DNA from: Acholoe squamosa
Taxonomy: Eukaryota; Annelida; Polychaeta; Phyllodocida; Polynoidae
NCBI GenBank assembly: GCA_949317995.1
Contig: OX439041.1
Span: 10,986,001 to 11,050,000 of the forward strand
Direction: 5' to 3'
DNA length: 64,000 bases
Positions 38,418-43,880 of this stretch are shown in pieces. A model generated the notes under the pieces. That model was given only the letters and a program-made list of their open reading frames with translations. It did not search any database and was not told where the DNA came from. Position numbers and translations under genes: made by a program. Within the stretch, counting starts at the first letter, position 1. Each line of letters opens with the position of its first letter.

Positions 38418-38862
38418 CCTGCCTGCCTATCTATCTCTAACCATCTATATTTCTTTCCCTCTCATATTCTGTCCCTGTTCCTCACCCCCACCGCATATAT
38501 ATTAGAATGAAGCTAATTTATCTATAGATACGTTCTGTTGATCTATGCCAAGATATCTGATTATAAATAAGTTTTTAGAATCAGCATGTTAGTCTATGAT
38601 ACAGAATAGGCATAAGTAACTCATCCTGTATTTCTATGTTAATATCATATTTCAGTGTAAGGCTGGAGCTGTGATGAACATGATGTCTATCCTGATCCTC
38701 AGTCTGAGTATTAACACATGGGGCTATGCCTACTACAACCTGGGTGTGTACCCAGACTGGGCCAACAAGACAATAACCACCACAGCGCCCTCTCTAGTGC
38801 CCCTCATCGACCTCAACAGCACATTGGCACAAAACTGCAGCGCCCTACTAGGACTGTCGTAG
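7040..38862 (+). CDS. SLC13: SLC13 family sodium/di- or tricarboxylate cotransporter, 15 coding exons, complete
   Basis: Coding join: 7040-7252, 14888-15037, 17180-17295, 17446-17594, 19571-19617, 25760-25836, 26252-26416, 26821-26940, 33179-33277, 34360-34464, 35222-35328, 36629-36741, 37122-37283, 37983-38120, 38656-38862. This gives 1968 nt, 655 residues; every intron is GT-AG and all phases match. Family members move Na+ with succinate, citrate or sulfate across the plasma membrane. Visible family marks are [20 protein letters not shown] in exon 2, a first Na+-site SNT (residues 177-179), [16 protein letters not shown] (about 282-297), a second SNV (526-528) and [20 protein letters not shown] (561-580), the SLC13 signature. 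Three N-glycosylation sequons (about 624, 641, 647) lie in the C-terminal tail, as in vertebrate NaDC proteins. The N terminus is about 35 residues longer than in vertebrate NaDC1. An acceptor at 6949 suggests an upstream non-coding exon; ATTAAA at 39406 is a possible polyadenylation signal. Substrate (dicarboxylate, citrate or sulfate) cannot be assigned. Confidence 0.93.
7290..8065. mobile_element. Two partial compound palindromic elements around a foldback
   Basis: Partial copies lie at about 7290-7430 and 7885-8065, each with CCAATGAAG and CTTCATTGG stems. Between them, 7681-7836 is a separate foldback with arms AAAGGTGGACTCTGATAAG and TTTCTTCATGAGGGTGTCC against their complements. Confidence 0.65.
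8113..8168. repeat. (TA)n microsatellite
   Basis: About 28 uninterrupted TA dinucleotides. Confidence 0.97.
9463..9645. mobile_element. TA-flanked inverted-repeat element (TAATAAGCGC type)
   Basis: Left end TACCATATTCGTTCTAATAA and right end complement TACCGTATTCATTCTAATAA (read inward), both followed by GCGCA. A terminal TA on each side is compatible with a TA target duplication as in Tc1/mariner-type elements. Confidence 0.75.
10633..10955. mobile_element. G/C-tract foldback element, copy 1
   Basis: The ends TTAGGGAGTGGTCATTATTT and AAATAATGACCACTCCCTTA are inverted. The interior has repeated GACCCCTC/GAGGGGGG words and (C)n/(G)n tracts. Open frames inside it are artefacts of this composition. 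Related copies are at 41965-42260 and 44839-45165. Confidence 0.85.
12425..12621. mobile_element. TA-flanked inverted-repeat element (TGTATAA type)
   Basis: Left TACCGTATTGGCCTGTATAA; right, read inward, TACTGTATTGTCCTGTATAA. The interior repeats GCGCCNG(G/T) words. Confidence 0.75.
12668..12928. mobile_element. Compound palindromic element (full length)
   Basis: It begins TTAACCCTGTAAGAGTCACTG and ends GCGACAATTACAGGGTAAAA, containing the AATGAAGTGCTGG-type stem (GATGAAGTGCTGGTGAG) and the ATGAATATAGCCCAGGCGAG stem with complement. Confidence 0.78.
13717..13790. repeat. 74-bp near-perfect palindrome
   Basis: The sequence equals its own reverse complement except for one arm mismatch pair and two central positions. 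It is built from TGCATTGATGCATCA and GATGAGTGAGCATGATGCAT. It looks like half of a compound palindromic element duplicated head to head, and ends exactly where the next element (CACTGTAAAA) starts. Confidence 0.85.
13791..14368. mobile_element. CACTGTAAAA inverted-repeat element interrupted by a 360-bp palindromic element
   Basis: The outer element (13791-13941 and about 14301-14368) matches the uninterrupted copy at 26983-27194: GTGTCGTTGAAATA, TCCTTGTCCCAAAGTTGC, CACAGAGATT, then GGTTCACTGTTCA and AACAGTTATTTTTGACAGTG. The insert (about 13942-14300) begins TAGATAGAACTAAACGACCG and is related to 21750-22110. Confidence 0.8.
14888..15037 (+). CDS. SLC13: SLC13 coding exon 2 (residues 72-121)
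   Basis: TTTCCAG acceptor and GTGAGT donor, phase 0 at both ends. It encodes the highly conserved second membrane region with [20 protein letters not shown], close to vertebrate NaDC1. Confidence 0.93.
15038..17179 (+). other. SLC13 intron 2 content
   Basis: No exon seen. The intron contains (TTG)n and T/G-rich sequence near 15330-15400, a C/G-tract foldback at 15786-16090 and a degenerate compound palindrome near 16665-16845. Three imperfect copies of a unit with ATGAATNTTCATGACTATTG lie at about 16925-17110. Confidence 0.5.
15786..16090. mobile_element. Divergent relative of the G/C-tract foldback
   Basis: Left TAGGGAGTGATCATGTTTTA and right CCCATTGTTCAACATGTTAA are roughly inverted, with G-, C- and CCCCTC-rich interior. 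Confidence 0.55.
17180..17295 (+). CDS. SLC13: SLC13 coding exon 3 (residues 122-160)
   Basis: It encodes [20 protein letters not shown] and then [19 protein letters not shown], the conserved stretch before the first Na+ site. Acceptor TTTCAG; donor GTAGGT splits a Trp codon after TG. Confidence 0.93.
17446..17594 (+). CDS. SLC13: SLC13 coding exon 4 with first Na+ site
   Basis: It completes the Trp codon and encodes [20 protein letters not shown], containing the SNT motif that forms the first sodium and carboxylate site in SLC13/DASS carriers. The exon ends after the first base of a Gly codon before GTCAGT. The intron before it is only 150 bp. Confidence 0.94.
17595..19570 (+). other. SLC13 intron 4 content
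   Basis: No exon seen. It holds a compound palindrome (17722-17965) whose stem is ATGAATACAGCCCTGGCGAG with its complement, a CATGTCC-type element (18296-18490) and a G-tract element near 18796-18905 related to copies at 31796 and 32270. Confidence 0.5.
18296..18490. repeat. CATGTCC/TCGATTTTAAG element
   Basis: Repeated words TGTCNCTTGTC and TCGATTTTA(A)GAA(G/A)TGG occur three times, bounded by GGGGGTCCCATGTCC and GTCTGGGGCCC. Relatives at 39108-39370 (+), 45178-45427 (-) and 45957-46797 (-). Confidence 0.75.
19571..19617 (+). CDS. SLC13: SLC13 coding exon 5 (cytoplasmic loop)
   Basis: This short 47-nt exon encodes the charged, poorly conserved [16 protein letters not shown] of the large intracellular loop. 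The acceptor is TTTGTAG and the donor AAG/GTAAAT. It is supported mainly by phase compatibility with exons 4 and 6, because this loop is not conserved. CRE-like TGACGTCA repeats follow directly in the intron. Confidence 0.75.
19621..19685. promoter_or_regulatory. Cluster of CRE-like TGACGTCA sites, SLC13 intron 5
   Basis: AATGACGTAT, ATGACGACGGCGTCA, AGTGACGTCACAGG and AATGACGTCACAGG follow within 65 bases, starting just after the exon 5 donor. TGACGTCA is the CREB/ATF consensus. Function is not shown. Confidence 0.4.
19907..20174. mobile_element. TA-flanked inverted-repeat element (TAAGCGC type) with internal tandem copies
   Basis: Left TACCGTAATGGCCCGTTTAA; right reads GCTTATATGGGCCACTACTG. 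Inside, a unit of about 65 bases (ATAAGCGCGGGTGTACAGGG, CACTGAAGTCATTCTTAGGC) is present twice in tandem. Confidence 0.75.
21750..22110. mobile_element. Second copy of the 360-bp palindromic element
   Basis: It closely matches 13942-14300: TAGATAGAACTAAATGACCG, the GTGGATCGNCCACCGAGGAC stem, TTTTATGTTTTTAGAGTNTNTA and a tail ending GGGAAGAAGTTATTCACATA. The internal inverted stem pairs CCACCACGAGGG with CCCGAGGGGTGG. Here it is not inside a CACTGTAAAA element. Confidence 0.85.
22239..22518. mobile_element. Foldback element with arms of about 110 bp, inserted in a palindromic element
   Basis: It begins CACTGAAAACATGGAAGATC and ends with the exact complement GATCTTCCATGTTTTCAGTG. The arms continue with ACTAGTCAGCGGTGACCACT and TACCTAAAACTACAACTTTA and their complements with few mismatches; the loop holds TGACGACCT words. 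Flanks GCAGTGCTTGTAACTAGTG and AGCTACTCGCTAGTACTTCA are the two halves of a stem of the compound palindromic family, so this copy landed in its loop. Confidence 0.88.
22620..22850. mobile_element. Degenerate compound palindromic element
   Basis: CATGATGCNNNCAGTGCTGGTGAG and GCATTGGTGCATCATG words are recognisable; the ends are not. Confidence 0.5.
23436..23478. promoter_or_regulatory. Cluster of CRE-like TGACGTCA sites
   Basis: CATGACGTCACACATGACAT and TCATGACGTCACATATGATG give two perfect TGACGTCA and one TGACATCA within about 40 bases. Confidence 0.4.
24540..24770. mobile_element. Compound palindromic element
   Basis: ATCATGCCCATTGGTTCGCATGATGCAC, the CAGTACTGGCGA/GGCCAGCACTTC stem and CCGACCCT-like GTCGACCCTTCGGGAG are in the usual order. 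Confidence 0.6.
25121..25173. repeat. (TA)n microsatellite
   Basis: About 26 TA dinucleotides. Tyr/Ile open frames across it on both strands are artefacts. Confidence 0.97.
25760..25836 (+). CDS. SLC13: SLC13 coding exon 6 (cytoplasmic loop)
   Basis: It encodes [16 protein letters not shown] and MVSNFELSE, an acidic loop segment. The start is set by frame: beginning at the earlier AG (25754) would give an immediate stop after exon 5, while AACAG ending at 25759 keeps the frame open. Donor GTTAGT follows the first two bases of an Arg codon. Confidence 0.78.
25837..26251 (+). other. SLC13 intron 6 with pyrimidine-rich tract
   Basis: A C/T-rich, microsatellite-like tract (about 26030-26170, words TTCC, TTCTTT) lies 80 bases before the exon 7 acceptor. 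It may serve as a long pyrimidine tract, but the immediate acceptor context is separate. Confidence 0.5.
26252..26416 (+). CDS. SLC13: SLC13 coding exon 7 with [12 protein letters not shown] hairpin
   Basis: It encodes the end of the loop, then [20 protein letters not shown] and [15 protein letters not shown], one of the most conserved SLC13 regions and close to CVCYSASIGGIATLTGTAPN of NaDC1. A pyrimidine-rich stretch lies well upstream and the acceptor is TTTACAG. Confidence 0.94.
26821..26940 (+). CDS. SLC13: SLC13 coding exon 8
   Basis: It encodes [20 protein letters not shown] and then [19 protein letters not shown], a membrane segment matching NFASWFSFAFPTMV and [14 protein letters not shown] of NaDC1. 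Donor GTAAAT; phase 2. Confidence 0.94.
26983..27194. mobile_element. CACTGTAAAA-type element, uninterrupted copy
   Basis: A 212-bp unit with ends AATGTGTAAAAAAGAAATGT and its approximate complement ACAGTTATTTTTTGCAATGT. Reverse-orientation relatives are at 5336-5541 and 37553-37963. Frames on both strands here are artefacts. Confidence 0.75.
27430..27560. repeat. 41-bp tandem repeat, three copies
   Basis: Unit includes AAAAAAGTGCGTCACCAGGC and CTTAAAAAGAGATAGGGGCC. The wider region 27280-27660 is purine-rich with GGGCANCCCAAACAAG words. Confidence 0.8.
28195..28890. repeat. 35-37-bp minisatellite, about 19 copies
   Basis: Unit AATGTGCCAAGCCTAATGTT plus CACCCTCAAAAACAG (35 bp). Later copies change to GAGAATGTGGCAAGCC (37 bp), then decay towards 28890. 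The early copies are nearly identical, which points to recent expansion at the left. Confidence 0.95.
29580..29643. repeat. (AT)n microsatellite
   Basis: About 32 AT dinucleotides. Confidence 0.97.
30165..30490. mobile_element. Compound palindromic element (full length plus a partial)
   Basis: TTAACTCTTTGAGGGCTGTTATG on the left; internal stems CAATGAAGTGTTGGCGAG with complement and ATGTAGCCATGGGGAGT with complement; right end CAGCAGCTCTTAAAGGGTTA. A second, truncated unit starts at 30437. Confidence 0.78.
30660..31024. mobile_element. Inverted-repeat element with GTCACCTG words
   Basis: GGAGGGTGTTGCTCCTATAG and TACAATAGGAGCAACACCCTC are inverted inner arms (about 30802 and 30963). Outside them, GTCACCTGGCCACTTGAGAA-like words repeat. 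A reverse-orientation relative is nested in 47328-48468 at 47704-48056. Confidence 0.65.
31796..31880. repeat. AGGGGCGTAGGAA element end
   Basis: CAGGGGCGTAGGAAAAAGGG with long G and C tracts. Similar ends occur at about 40-90, 18796-18870 and 32270-32345 (CCCCCAATGGAGATTTTCTTCCTACGCCTCTGC, in pieces). Confidence 0.6.
33179..33277 (+). CDS. SLC13: SLC13 coding exon 9
   Basis: It encodes [20 protein letters not shown] and [12 protein letters not shown], the cytoplasmic linker that corresponds to the region ending in LLGPMTF in NaDC1. The acceptor is TTTCGCAG and the donor GTATTT. Copies of the compound palindromic element begin about 20 bases after the donor. Confidence 0.9.
33298..34075. mobile_element. 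Tandemly duplicated compound palindromic element, 2-3 units
   Basis: A unit of about 240 bases (GGTGATGCAGGAGTGCATCA, CCAATGAAGTGATGGCGAG, CTCGCCAGCACTTCATTGG, GGTAGATCTAACCCTTGAAG) at about 33312 is repeated at about 33555 almost without change, and a third truncated unit starts near 33797. The high identity indicates recent tandem duplication. It fills most of SLC13 intron 9. Confidence 0.88.
34360..34464 (+). CDS. SLC13: SLC13 coding exon 10
   Basis: It encodes [20 protein letters not shown] and [14 protein letters not shown], matching the membrane helix plus TREPGF region of NaDC1. Acceptor TTTCAG, donor GTAAGT, phase 2 on both sides. Confidence 0.94.
34475..34752. mobile_element. Compound palindromic element (full length, well preserved)
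   Basis: TTACCCTTCAAGGGCTGCTG at the left, CAGCGGCCCTTAAATGGTTA at the right. Stem 1 is CACCAATGAAGTGCTGGCGA and stem 2 ATGAATGCAGCCCTGGTGAG, each followed by its complement. It lies in SLC13 intron 10. Confidence 0.85.
35222..35328 (+). CDS. SLC13: SLC13 coding exon 11
   Basis: It encodes [20 protein letters not shown] and [15 protein letters not shown], matching the VSDGTVAI and IPSK region of the family. Donor GTAAAA follows the first base of a codon (phase 1), so the next exon must supply two bases. This is what identifies the genuine acceptor at the end of the 72-bp array. Confidence 0.93.
35565..36667 (+). repeat. 72-bp tandem array derived from the SLC13 exon 12 acceptor
   Basis: Fifteen copies (the first two degenerate or short) precede the genuine exon. 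TATAG acceptors end at 35565, 35630, 35691, 35764, 35836, 35908, 35980, 36052, 36124, 36196, 36268, 36341, 36413, 36485 and 36557, then at 36628 for the true exon. Spacing is 71-73. Each unit has TGTATTTTATAG, then about 39 bases identical or nearly so to the start of exon 12 (through the DYP codons), then ATTAATATTATAATG. Because 72 is a multiple of 3, one off-frame reading (35814-36329) stays open for 171 codons; it is an artefact, not a gene. Confidence 0.95.
36629..36741 (+). CDS. SLC13: SLC13 coding exon 12 (its 5' end is the source of the 72-bp array)
   Basis: It encodes [20 protein letters not shown] and [18 protein letters not shown], matching the LLDWKTVNQKMPWNIVLLLGGG region of NaDC1. 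The acceptor TTTTATAG has a weak pyrimidine tract and is the last of about 16 near-identical copies. Only here does the reading frame continue past DYP into the conserved MEKKMAW segment, so this is the functional copy. Confidence 0.92.
36783..36908. repeat. Interspersed repeat, GAGAGTGAAA type, second copy
   Basis: It fills much of the 380-bp intron 12 and matches 6696-6842 in order and wording. Confidence 0.65.
37122..37283 (+). CDS. SLC13: SLC13 coding exon 13 with second Na+ site
   Basis: It encodes [20 protein letters not shown] and then [20 protein letters not shown], with the second SNV sodium-site motif. Acceptor TTGAAG is inferred from frame and homology to SGLSEWLG of NaDC1; donor GTGAGT, phase 0. 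Confidence 0.92.
37553..37963. mobile_element. CACTGTAAAA-type element, reverse orientation, interrupted
   Basis: It starts ACAATGTAAAAAGTAACTGT and ends TTGACAACATTTGTTTTACA, reading as the reverse complement of the 26983 copy. About 190 bases inside (37653-37840) are foreign: an inverted TGGAGTTGC/GCAACTCCA arm pair and three TGACGTCA-like sites. The right end lies about 20 bases before the exon 14 acceptor. Confidence 0.7.
37734..37774. promoter_or_regulatory. Cluster of CRE-like TGACGTCA sites, SLC13 intron 13
   Basis: TATGACGTCATTCGTGACGTCA and CAGTGACGTCACCC: three perfect sites in about 40 bases, inside foreign DNA that interrupts an inverted-repeat element. Confidence 0.4.
37983..38120 (+). 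CDS. SLC13: SLC13 coding exon 14 with SLC13 signature
   Basis: It encodes [20 protein letters not shown] and [19 protein letters not shown], the Na+:sulfate symporter family signature. Acceptor ATTACAG, donor GTGAGT, phase 0. The end of a short inverted-repeat element lies about 20 bases before this acceptor. Confidence 0.95.
38240..38445. repeat. C/T-rich simple repeat (CTGT, CTAT, CTCTGT)
   Basis: It consists of (TCTG)n, (TATG)n and (TCTA)n runs within SLC13 intron 14, read in two frames as Ser/Leu/Tyr-rich artefacts. Confidence 0.9.
38656..38862 (+). CDS. SLC13: SLC13 coding exon 15 and stop
   Basis: It encodes the last membrane helix ([20 protein letters not shown]) and a short extracellular tail with NKT, NST and NCS sequons, ending in TAG. 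Vertebrate SLC13 proteins also end in a glycosylated extracellular tail. Confidence 0.92.
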   Translation, partial: CKAGAVMNMMSILILSLSINTWGYAYYNLGVYPDWANKTITTTAPSLVPLIDLNSTLAQNCSALLGLS

Positions 38863-39107
38863 ACCTACAGCAAGGGTTCCACTAGCGAAATACGGTCATA
38901 TGCAACACAGGCAACACAGCGAAATCCATTGTTCTATGCAACACAGGTGCAACAATGGCATGATTTTGACACGCAAATGCCGCGCTATTACGCAAATCCC
39001 TGGGCTTAAAAATGATGCATAATGTAAACAAAAACAAATAGAACAAAGGAAAACATGTATCGCATGTAACCCTGCCGCAGCAGTGCTACTAGTAGAGCTT
39101 GGGCACA

Positions 39108-39370
39108 TGGGGGAGTGAGTGGGGGTCTAGATGGGGGGTCCCCATGTCACATGTCGATTTTAAGAAATGGCCATGTCACTTGTCACTTAATTTCTATTTT
39201 CCCATGTCCTTGTCACTAGGCTTCATGTCACATGTCGATTTTAAGGAAAGGCCTTGTCTCTTGTCACTAACTTTTTCCTTTCCATGTCCTTGTCACTAAG
39301 CTCCATGTCACATGTCGATTTTAAGAAATGGCCATGTCACCCTGTCGAATTTAGGGGTCTAGACCCATAG
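39108..39370. repeat. CATGTCC/TCGATTTTAAG element
   Basis: It starts GTGGGGGTCTAGATGGGGGG and ends GGGGTCTAGACCC, with three internal CATGTCACATGTCGATTTTA units. It lies in the probable SLC13 3' UTR. Confidence 0.8.
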
Positions 39371-40399
39371 TGAGTCTGAGGGAGAGTTAGTTATCTTACT
39401 ATCTTATTAAAGAGACAATCAACGAATTCAATGACGTTACGTCAAATCCGCCATGTTGGACGTACAGGTAAAGCTTGACGACAGAATACTCTTTGATATT
39501 GATGTTGTACAATATAGACTTCTTTAATGTTAGAAGTTAACTGCATTTATATATCTCGGCCGTTAGTTAGGGTATTTTTGGGAGTGGTACACTGATACTC
39601 CTAGATGATATTATATTACGGTACCCTGCCAAGATCTACAATCTTAAATTGGTTAATTTGATGACCCAAAGAGCACCCATCCAGTGGGACAGTTCTACCC
39701 CTTGCAGGCTATTTCAATTTCCATCAGTGGTGAGGCCTTTGTGTTTATTAATGATGAACTGATGAGTATTTTCAAATAGCAATGTTTAAATAGAAGCAGC
39801 ACATTTTTTTTTGTGTATGCTGCATTATGACTGAGCCCTTGTGAGTTACCTCACAAAAACGGTAACACTTCCGATTTGTAAATTTGTAAATAATATTAGA
39901 GTCAAAGCAAGTAGGATAGAAGGTCCATAGATAGAGTAACGGCTAGGTAAATATTTAAGCTTCATGTCGATCACCTACCATGATACAGTAACGCATACCA
40001 TATACTGTAGTCGTACATTTAATTACACCTGCGCTTGTAAATTACAAACACCTGTTAAGCCCTGCGCTTGTACAGGACCTGCATGTGTTTGAGGCTACTT
40101 TGGCTATCAAGGGAGTTCTAACCCCGCACTCAACCGAGACCTGCACTCAATGCCTCATTTGAGACCCATTTGCTTAATCAAGCAATTACTGGGACATGCC
40201 AATATGGCGAAGGAGGAGAGCAATCTATGCATCCTCTGACGTAGATAACGTCATGTCACAACCGGAAATGGACAGAGAAACTGGTGCTGCCCCCAAGTGA
40301 TGAGTTCAGAAATGAATCTAACATACATACTCGTGACCTCTAGTGGACAAAACATGAGGTAAAAAGGACAGATACCATATTATGTAAATCAATGCAAAT

Positions 40400-40960
40400 G
40401 ATCCCTTTAAGGACCGTTGATGCAATAGCGCGTTATGCCCACTGGTCGTCATGATGCTTCAATGAAGTGCTTGCGAGTCTGCTCACCAGCACTTCATTGG
40501 TGCATCAGGCCAATCTCCTGGGAGTGTATCAACCCTGCAGGGTCGGCGTGTGGCGTGATGTACCGTAATCTCCCGCGTATAAGGCGCGTCTTATACGAGG
40601 GGTTTTAGTTATCCCCAAATCCACAAGGGGGATACCAAGACCTTTCTTTTGATATGTTACACTTCCCCTAAGTCCTAATAGGACATAACGTGGGCCAGAG
40701 GGGTCTGGGGGACCCTAGGTACACGTAGCTTTTTGAATTTTTAAAATCCATTCAGTAGAACAAAAGATATGAATTTTTTATTTTTTTGGTAATATTTACA
40801 AACTCTGGGTGCGCCTTATACGCGGGCTGCGCCTTATACGCGGGAGATTACAGTATTTATAAATGCAGCCCTGGCAAGTTACTCACCAGCACTGCATTCA
40901 TCTATCATGACTACTTATGGGCACAATGCATTAATGCATTATACGTCTTTGATAGCTGTA
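40400..40960. mobile_element. Compound palindromic element interrupted by a TA-flanked element
   Basis: The left part (40400-40560) has CCTTTAAGGACCGTTGATGC and the CAATGAAGTGCTTGCGAG stem. The right part (40856-40960) resumes with AAATGCAGCCCTGGCAAG and its complement. Between lies the element 40561-40855. Confidence 0.85.
40561..40855. mobile_element. TA-flanked inverted-repeat element (CCGCGTATAAG type), nested
   Basis: Left TACCGTAATCTCCCGCGTAT, right (read inward) TACTGTAATCTCCCGCGTAT. Insertion at a TA in the palindromic element fits a TA target duplication. Same family as 57220-57456, 60566-60754, 61809-62045 and 62424-62664. Confidence 0.88.
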
Positions 40961-41119
40961 AAGGCAGTTCGAAATTGTTGAAGCTGCCCTGGTATTGTTA
41001 TGAACTGCCAGAGTAATAATCAAAGTTTGAGTTGATGATTGAGTATAGTGTGATATGTGTGATATATTGATGCTTGTATATAAAGCAAAGTAGGCTTAGA
41101 TTGACCAATAAAATTTTAC

Positions 41120-41380
41120 ACCCTTTAAGGGCCATTCATGCATCAATGCATCATGCCCATTGGTCATCATGATGCATAAATGCAGCCAGGGTGGGTTACT
41201 CTCCAGGGCTGCATCCATGCATCATGATGCACCGACTGTATGGAGTTGATACAATCCAAGAGGCTTGGCATGATGCTCTAGTGATGTGCTGGTGAGCGGA
41301 CTTGCAAGCACTTCATTGGTGCGTCACGCCTTGGCGCATCACGCCTTGGCGCATCATGCCTTGGTGCTTAAAGGGTTAAA
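41120..41380. mobile_element. Compound palindromic element
   Basis: CACCCTTTAAGGGCCATTCA at the left, stems CATAAATGCAGCC with GGCTGCATCCATG and TGATGTGCTGGTGAG with GCAAGCACTTCATTG, and TGCTTAAAGGGTTAAA at the right. The GCATCACGCCTTGGC word is triplicated near the right end. Confidence 0.75.
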
Positions 41381-41964
41381 TACTATTTAGTTCTAACTTC
41401 ATGTACAATTTACAAAGGTCTAGTATAATTGATCCACACCAATACCATGTACGAATATAGGCAGTAAATTCACACAATCCATCAGAGAAGGATTGTGTTT
41501 CAAAGTTTTTCTAAATCTAAACCATGTGTGAAATTGATATGTTATATTTATTTGTATTCTTCCAATTTGATTGAGATTTTAAGAGCCTTAGGCGTTATCT
41601 GATTGTAGAATAGTGTAAATAAAAGAAGAAGAAAACCAATCTATACAAATCAAAAATGTCATTGAGTTAAGGAATGTCTGAGTACTACTTATCTTATGGA
41701 ATTGATAATTGATACAGGATATTATTCCCCATAATAAACTGTAGTACATATTGTGTTACTAGATATCTTTGTTTGAGTTCCCTGTATAATTCTCCATAGG
41801 AAAGGATCGAGGCAACAGTGAGCACCATATTCCAAGAAATGAGTGGAAATAGTTGTATTATAGTTGTATGAGACTTGATACTAGACTTGATTAATACTGG
41901 GGTTCATTTCACAAGGCAAAGCCTAGTTAGACAACCCTTGTCGGTTATGTTTGAAGTAAGTAAG

Positions 41965-42260
41965 TTAGGGAGTGGTTATTATTTATGAAGGGGGGGGGGG
42001 GTGAGTTTTCGCGTGGTAGTGGTCAAAATATTTTGTGTCCTTCATGCGAGAGGTGCGGAATATTTTCACAACCCTCTTTGGTCTATAGCAGCGAGGGCTT
42101 TTTTGCCTAAAGGGGCTAATTTTCTTAACCTTCCTCCCTGAAAAGGGGTCTAGGGTATTTATGCCCCCCCCCCCCTCCCGTCAGGAGGGGTCAAAAGTAT
42201 TATGCCTCTCTCTTCAAACCCACCACCGCCTCTCGTTGATGTATAATGACCACTCCCTTA
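41965..42260. mobile_element. G/C-tract foldback element, copy 2
   Basis: Ends TTAGGGAGTGGTTATTATTT and ATAATGACCACTCCCTTA; the interior has GGGGGGGGGG and CCCCTCCCGTCAGGAGGGG. Confidence 0.85.
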
Positions 42261-42357
42261 GAGTGAACTTTTATGTTTACACTCCAAATATATTACTTTC
42301 TCTTAGAAAGCACTGTATTTGTGCATGGACATGCAGCATGAATACATTGTTGGACTT

Positions 42358-42612
42358 TAACCCTTTAAGGGCCGCTAACGGATGCATTCATGCATCATGC
42401 CCATTGGTCGTCATGATCCAACCCTTGGTAGTGACTCACCAGGGCTGCACTCAAGCAGGAGTCCATCCTTATGGGACTGATACATTCCCGGCGGGTTGGC
42501 ATAGTGCTCCAATGAAGTGCTGGCGAGACCGCGTGCTTGCCAGCACTTCATTGATTCATCATGACGACCAATGGGCATGATGTACTAATGCATCAGTGGT
42601 CTGAGAGGATTA
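42358..42612. mobile_element. Compound palindromic element
   Basis: It starts TTAACCCTTTAAGGGCCGCT, carries the CCAATGAAGTGCTGGCGAG stem with complement and ends TCAGTGGTCTGAGAGGATTAA. Confidence 0.8.
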
Positions 42613-43799
42613 ACAGGTTGATACAAATATGCATACATGAGTACTGTATTAAAGAATATATTGACTTTATGTGAGGAAATTATATTGTGTACTGTAGAAT
42701 TCAGTCCTGTGTTATCATTGTCCTATTATATGCACATAGTCACAATACTGTCCCTGTCATTCAAAGTGCTGCCTATAAGGCAAAGTGTGTGTGAATGGGT
42801 CATGGAAATAAATGGATGCTTGGGAATTTACTATATATTTCAATAAACTTAGTAATCAAAGCTGTCTTGTCGTTTTGATGTTTCATCCATTAAAGGAGAA
42901 ATGTCTAAGATAGTAATGAAGAGTTTAAAAAATACATACATAAGTGCCAAAGACTGAAACCCTCGTGGTTGATAAATGTGCTGCATCGTCGTATTCAAGC
43001 TCTTTGATTTGGCGTGCTCAATTCCCCGGTGCTTAACGAAGACAGGTGCTTATTCAAACTGCACTAATTGAAGTGCTTAATAGATACTGTCATACTAGTG
43101 ATTATTGGCATGATCAAGTTGTCATATGAGAAATATCATAAGACTAGTGGTATATAGTGTAATTATCTCAAGGCTCTTATAAATAGTGTTATTTCCAGTT
43201 GTCACTGGTTTATTCAGCTTTAGGCAACATGTAAGAAATATCAATCATACAGTAGTTAGTATGTAGGTAATTTGTACATACAGTAAACATACAGTAATTT
43301 ATAAAGTACAATGTTCAGTTCCACTCCACCTGTGAGGTATTAATAATACAGTGTCCAGCATACTTCTAGGTGGGTTCCCACACCTAGCTCCTGACCTGCT
43401 GCTTAGAGGAATAATGTAATAATGGATAACTTTACCCTCTGGTGGAAGTCTTGAAGAAGATAGCCTCTGGCCACTAATGGTAGGAAACCTATGCCTGTCT
43501 AGCATAGTTTCACCATAGTGCAGTGGTATAGCAGGTAGCAGGAGATGACTGGAGATGTTACCTCTAGAGCGGTTCTTGGTGATGTGTCTTCCTGGAGGTG
43601 CAGACAGGCTATTTGTAGCAAATCTTGGAAAAGCACCTCCAGACTGACTGGAGCCAGCAGCATCTGCCTAACTCTACAATTGTTTGAGGGGACCCTTTCA
43701 AGTGTCACAGGGGGACAAAGGACCCCCATGGACGCCGCTATGGCCCCCATTGTCTTGGTCGGTTCTGCATCTTTAGACCCTCATATCTCGGTCGTTTAT

Positions 43800-43880
43800 G
43801 CGTTTATAACCGCCATTTTGGGCATGCGCGGAGTTGAATATGCCAAGTTTATAATGCCCGCTGGATAGGCGCGTAATTCG
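43800..43880. promoter_or_regulatory. Possible CpG-rich promoter with YY1- and NRF1-like words
   Basis: AACCGCCATTTTGGGCATGC carries CCGCCATTTT (YY1-like) next to GCATGCGCG (NRF1-like), followed by the palindrome GCGCGTAATTCGCGC, in a locally CpG-rich stretch. It lies 1.8 kb before the rhodanese start codon. No TATA or transcription evidence; assignment to that gene is a guess. Confidence 0.25.

Noticed and set aside
38191-38510. Ser/Leu-rich possible secreted protein
   Set aside because: It is a C/T microsatellite in SLC13 intron 14.
43499-43868. Frames of 83-107 codons on both strands
   Set aside because: No recognisable domain, no matching splice partners, and both strands are open, so chance frames in CpG-richer DNA.
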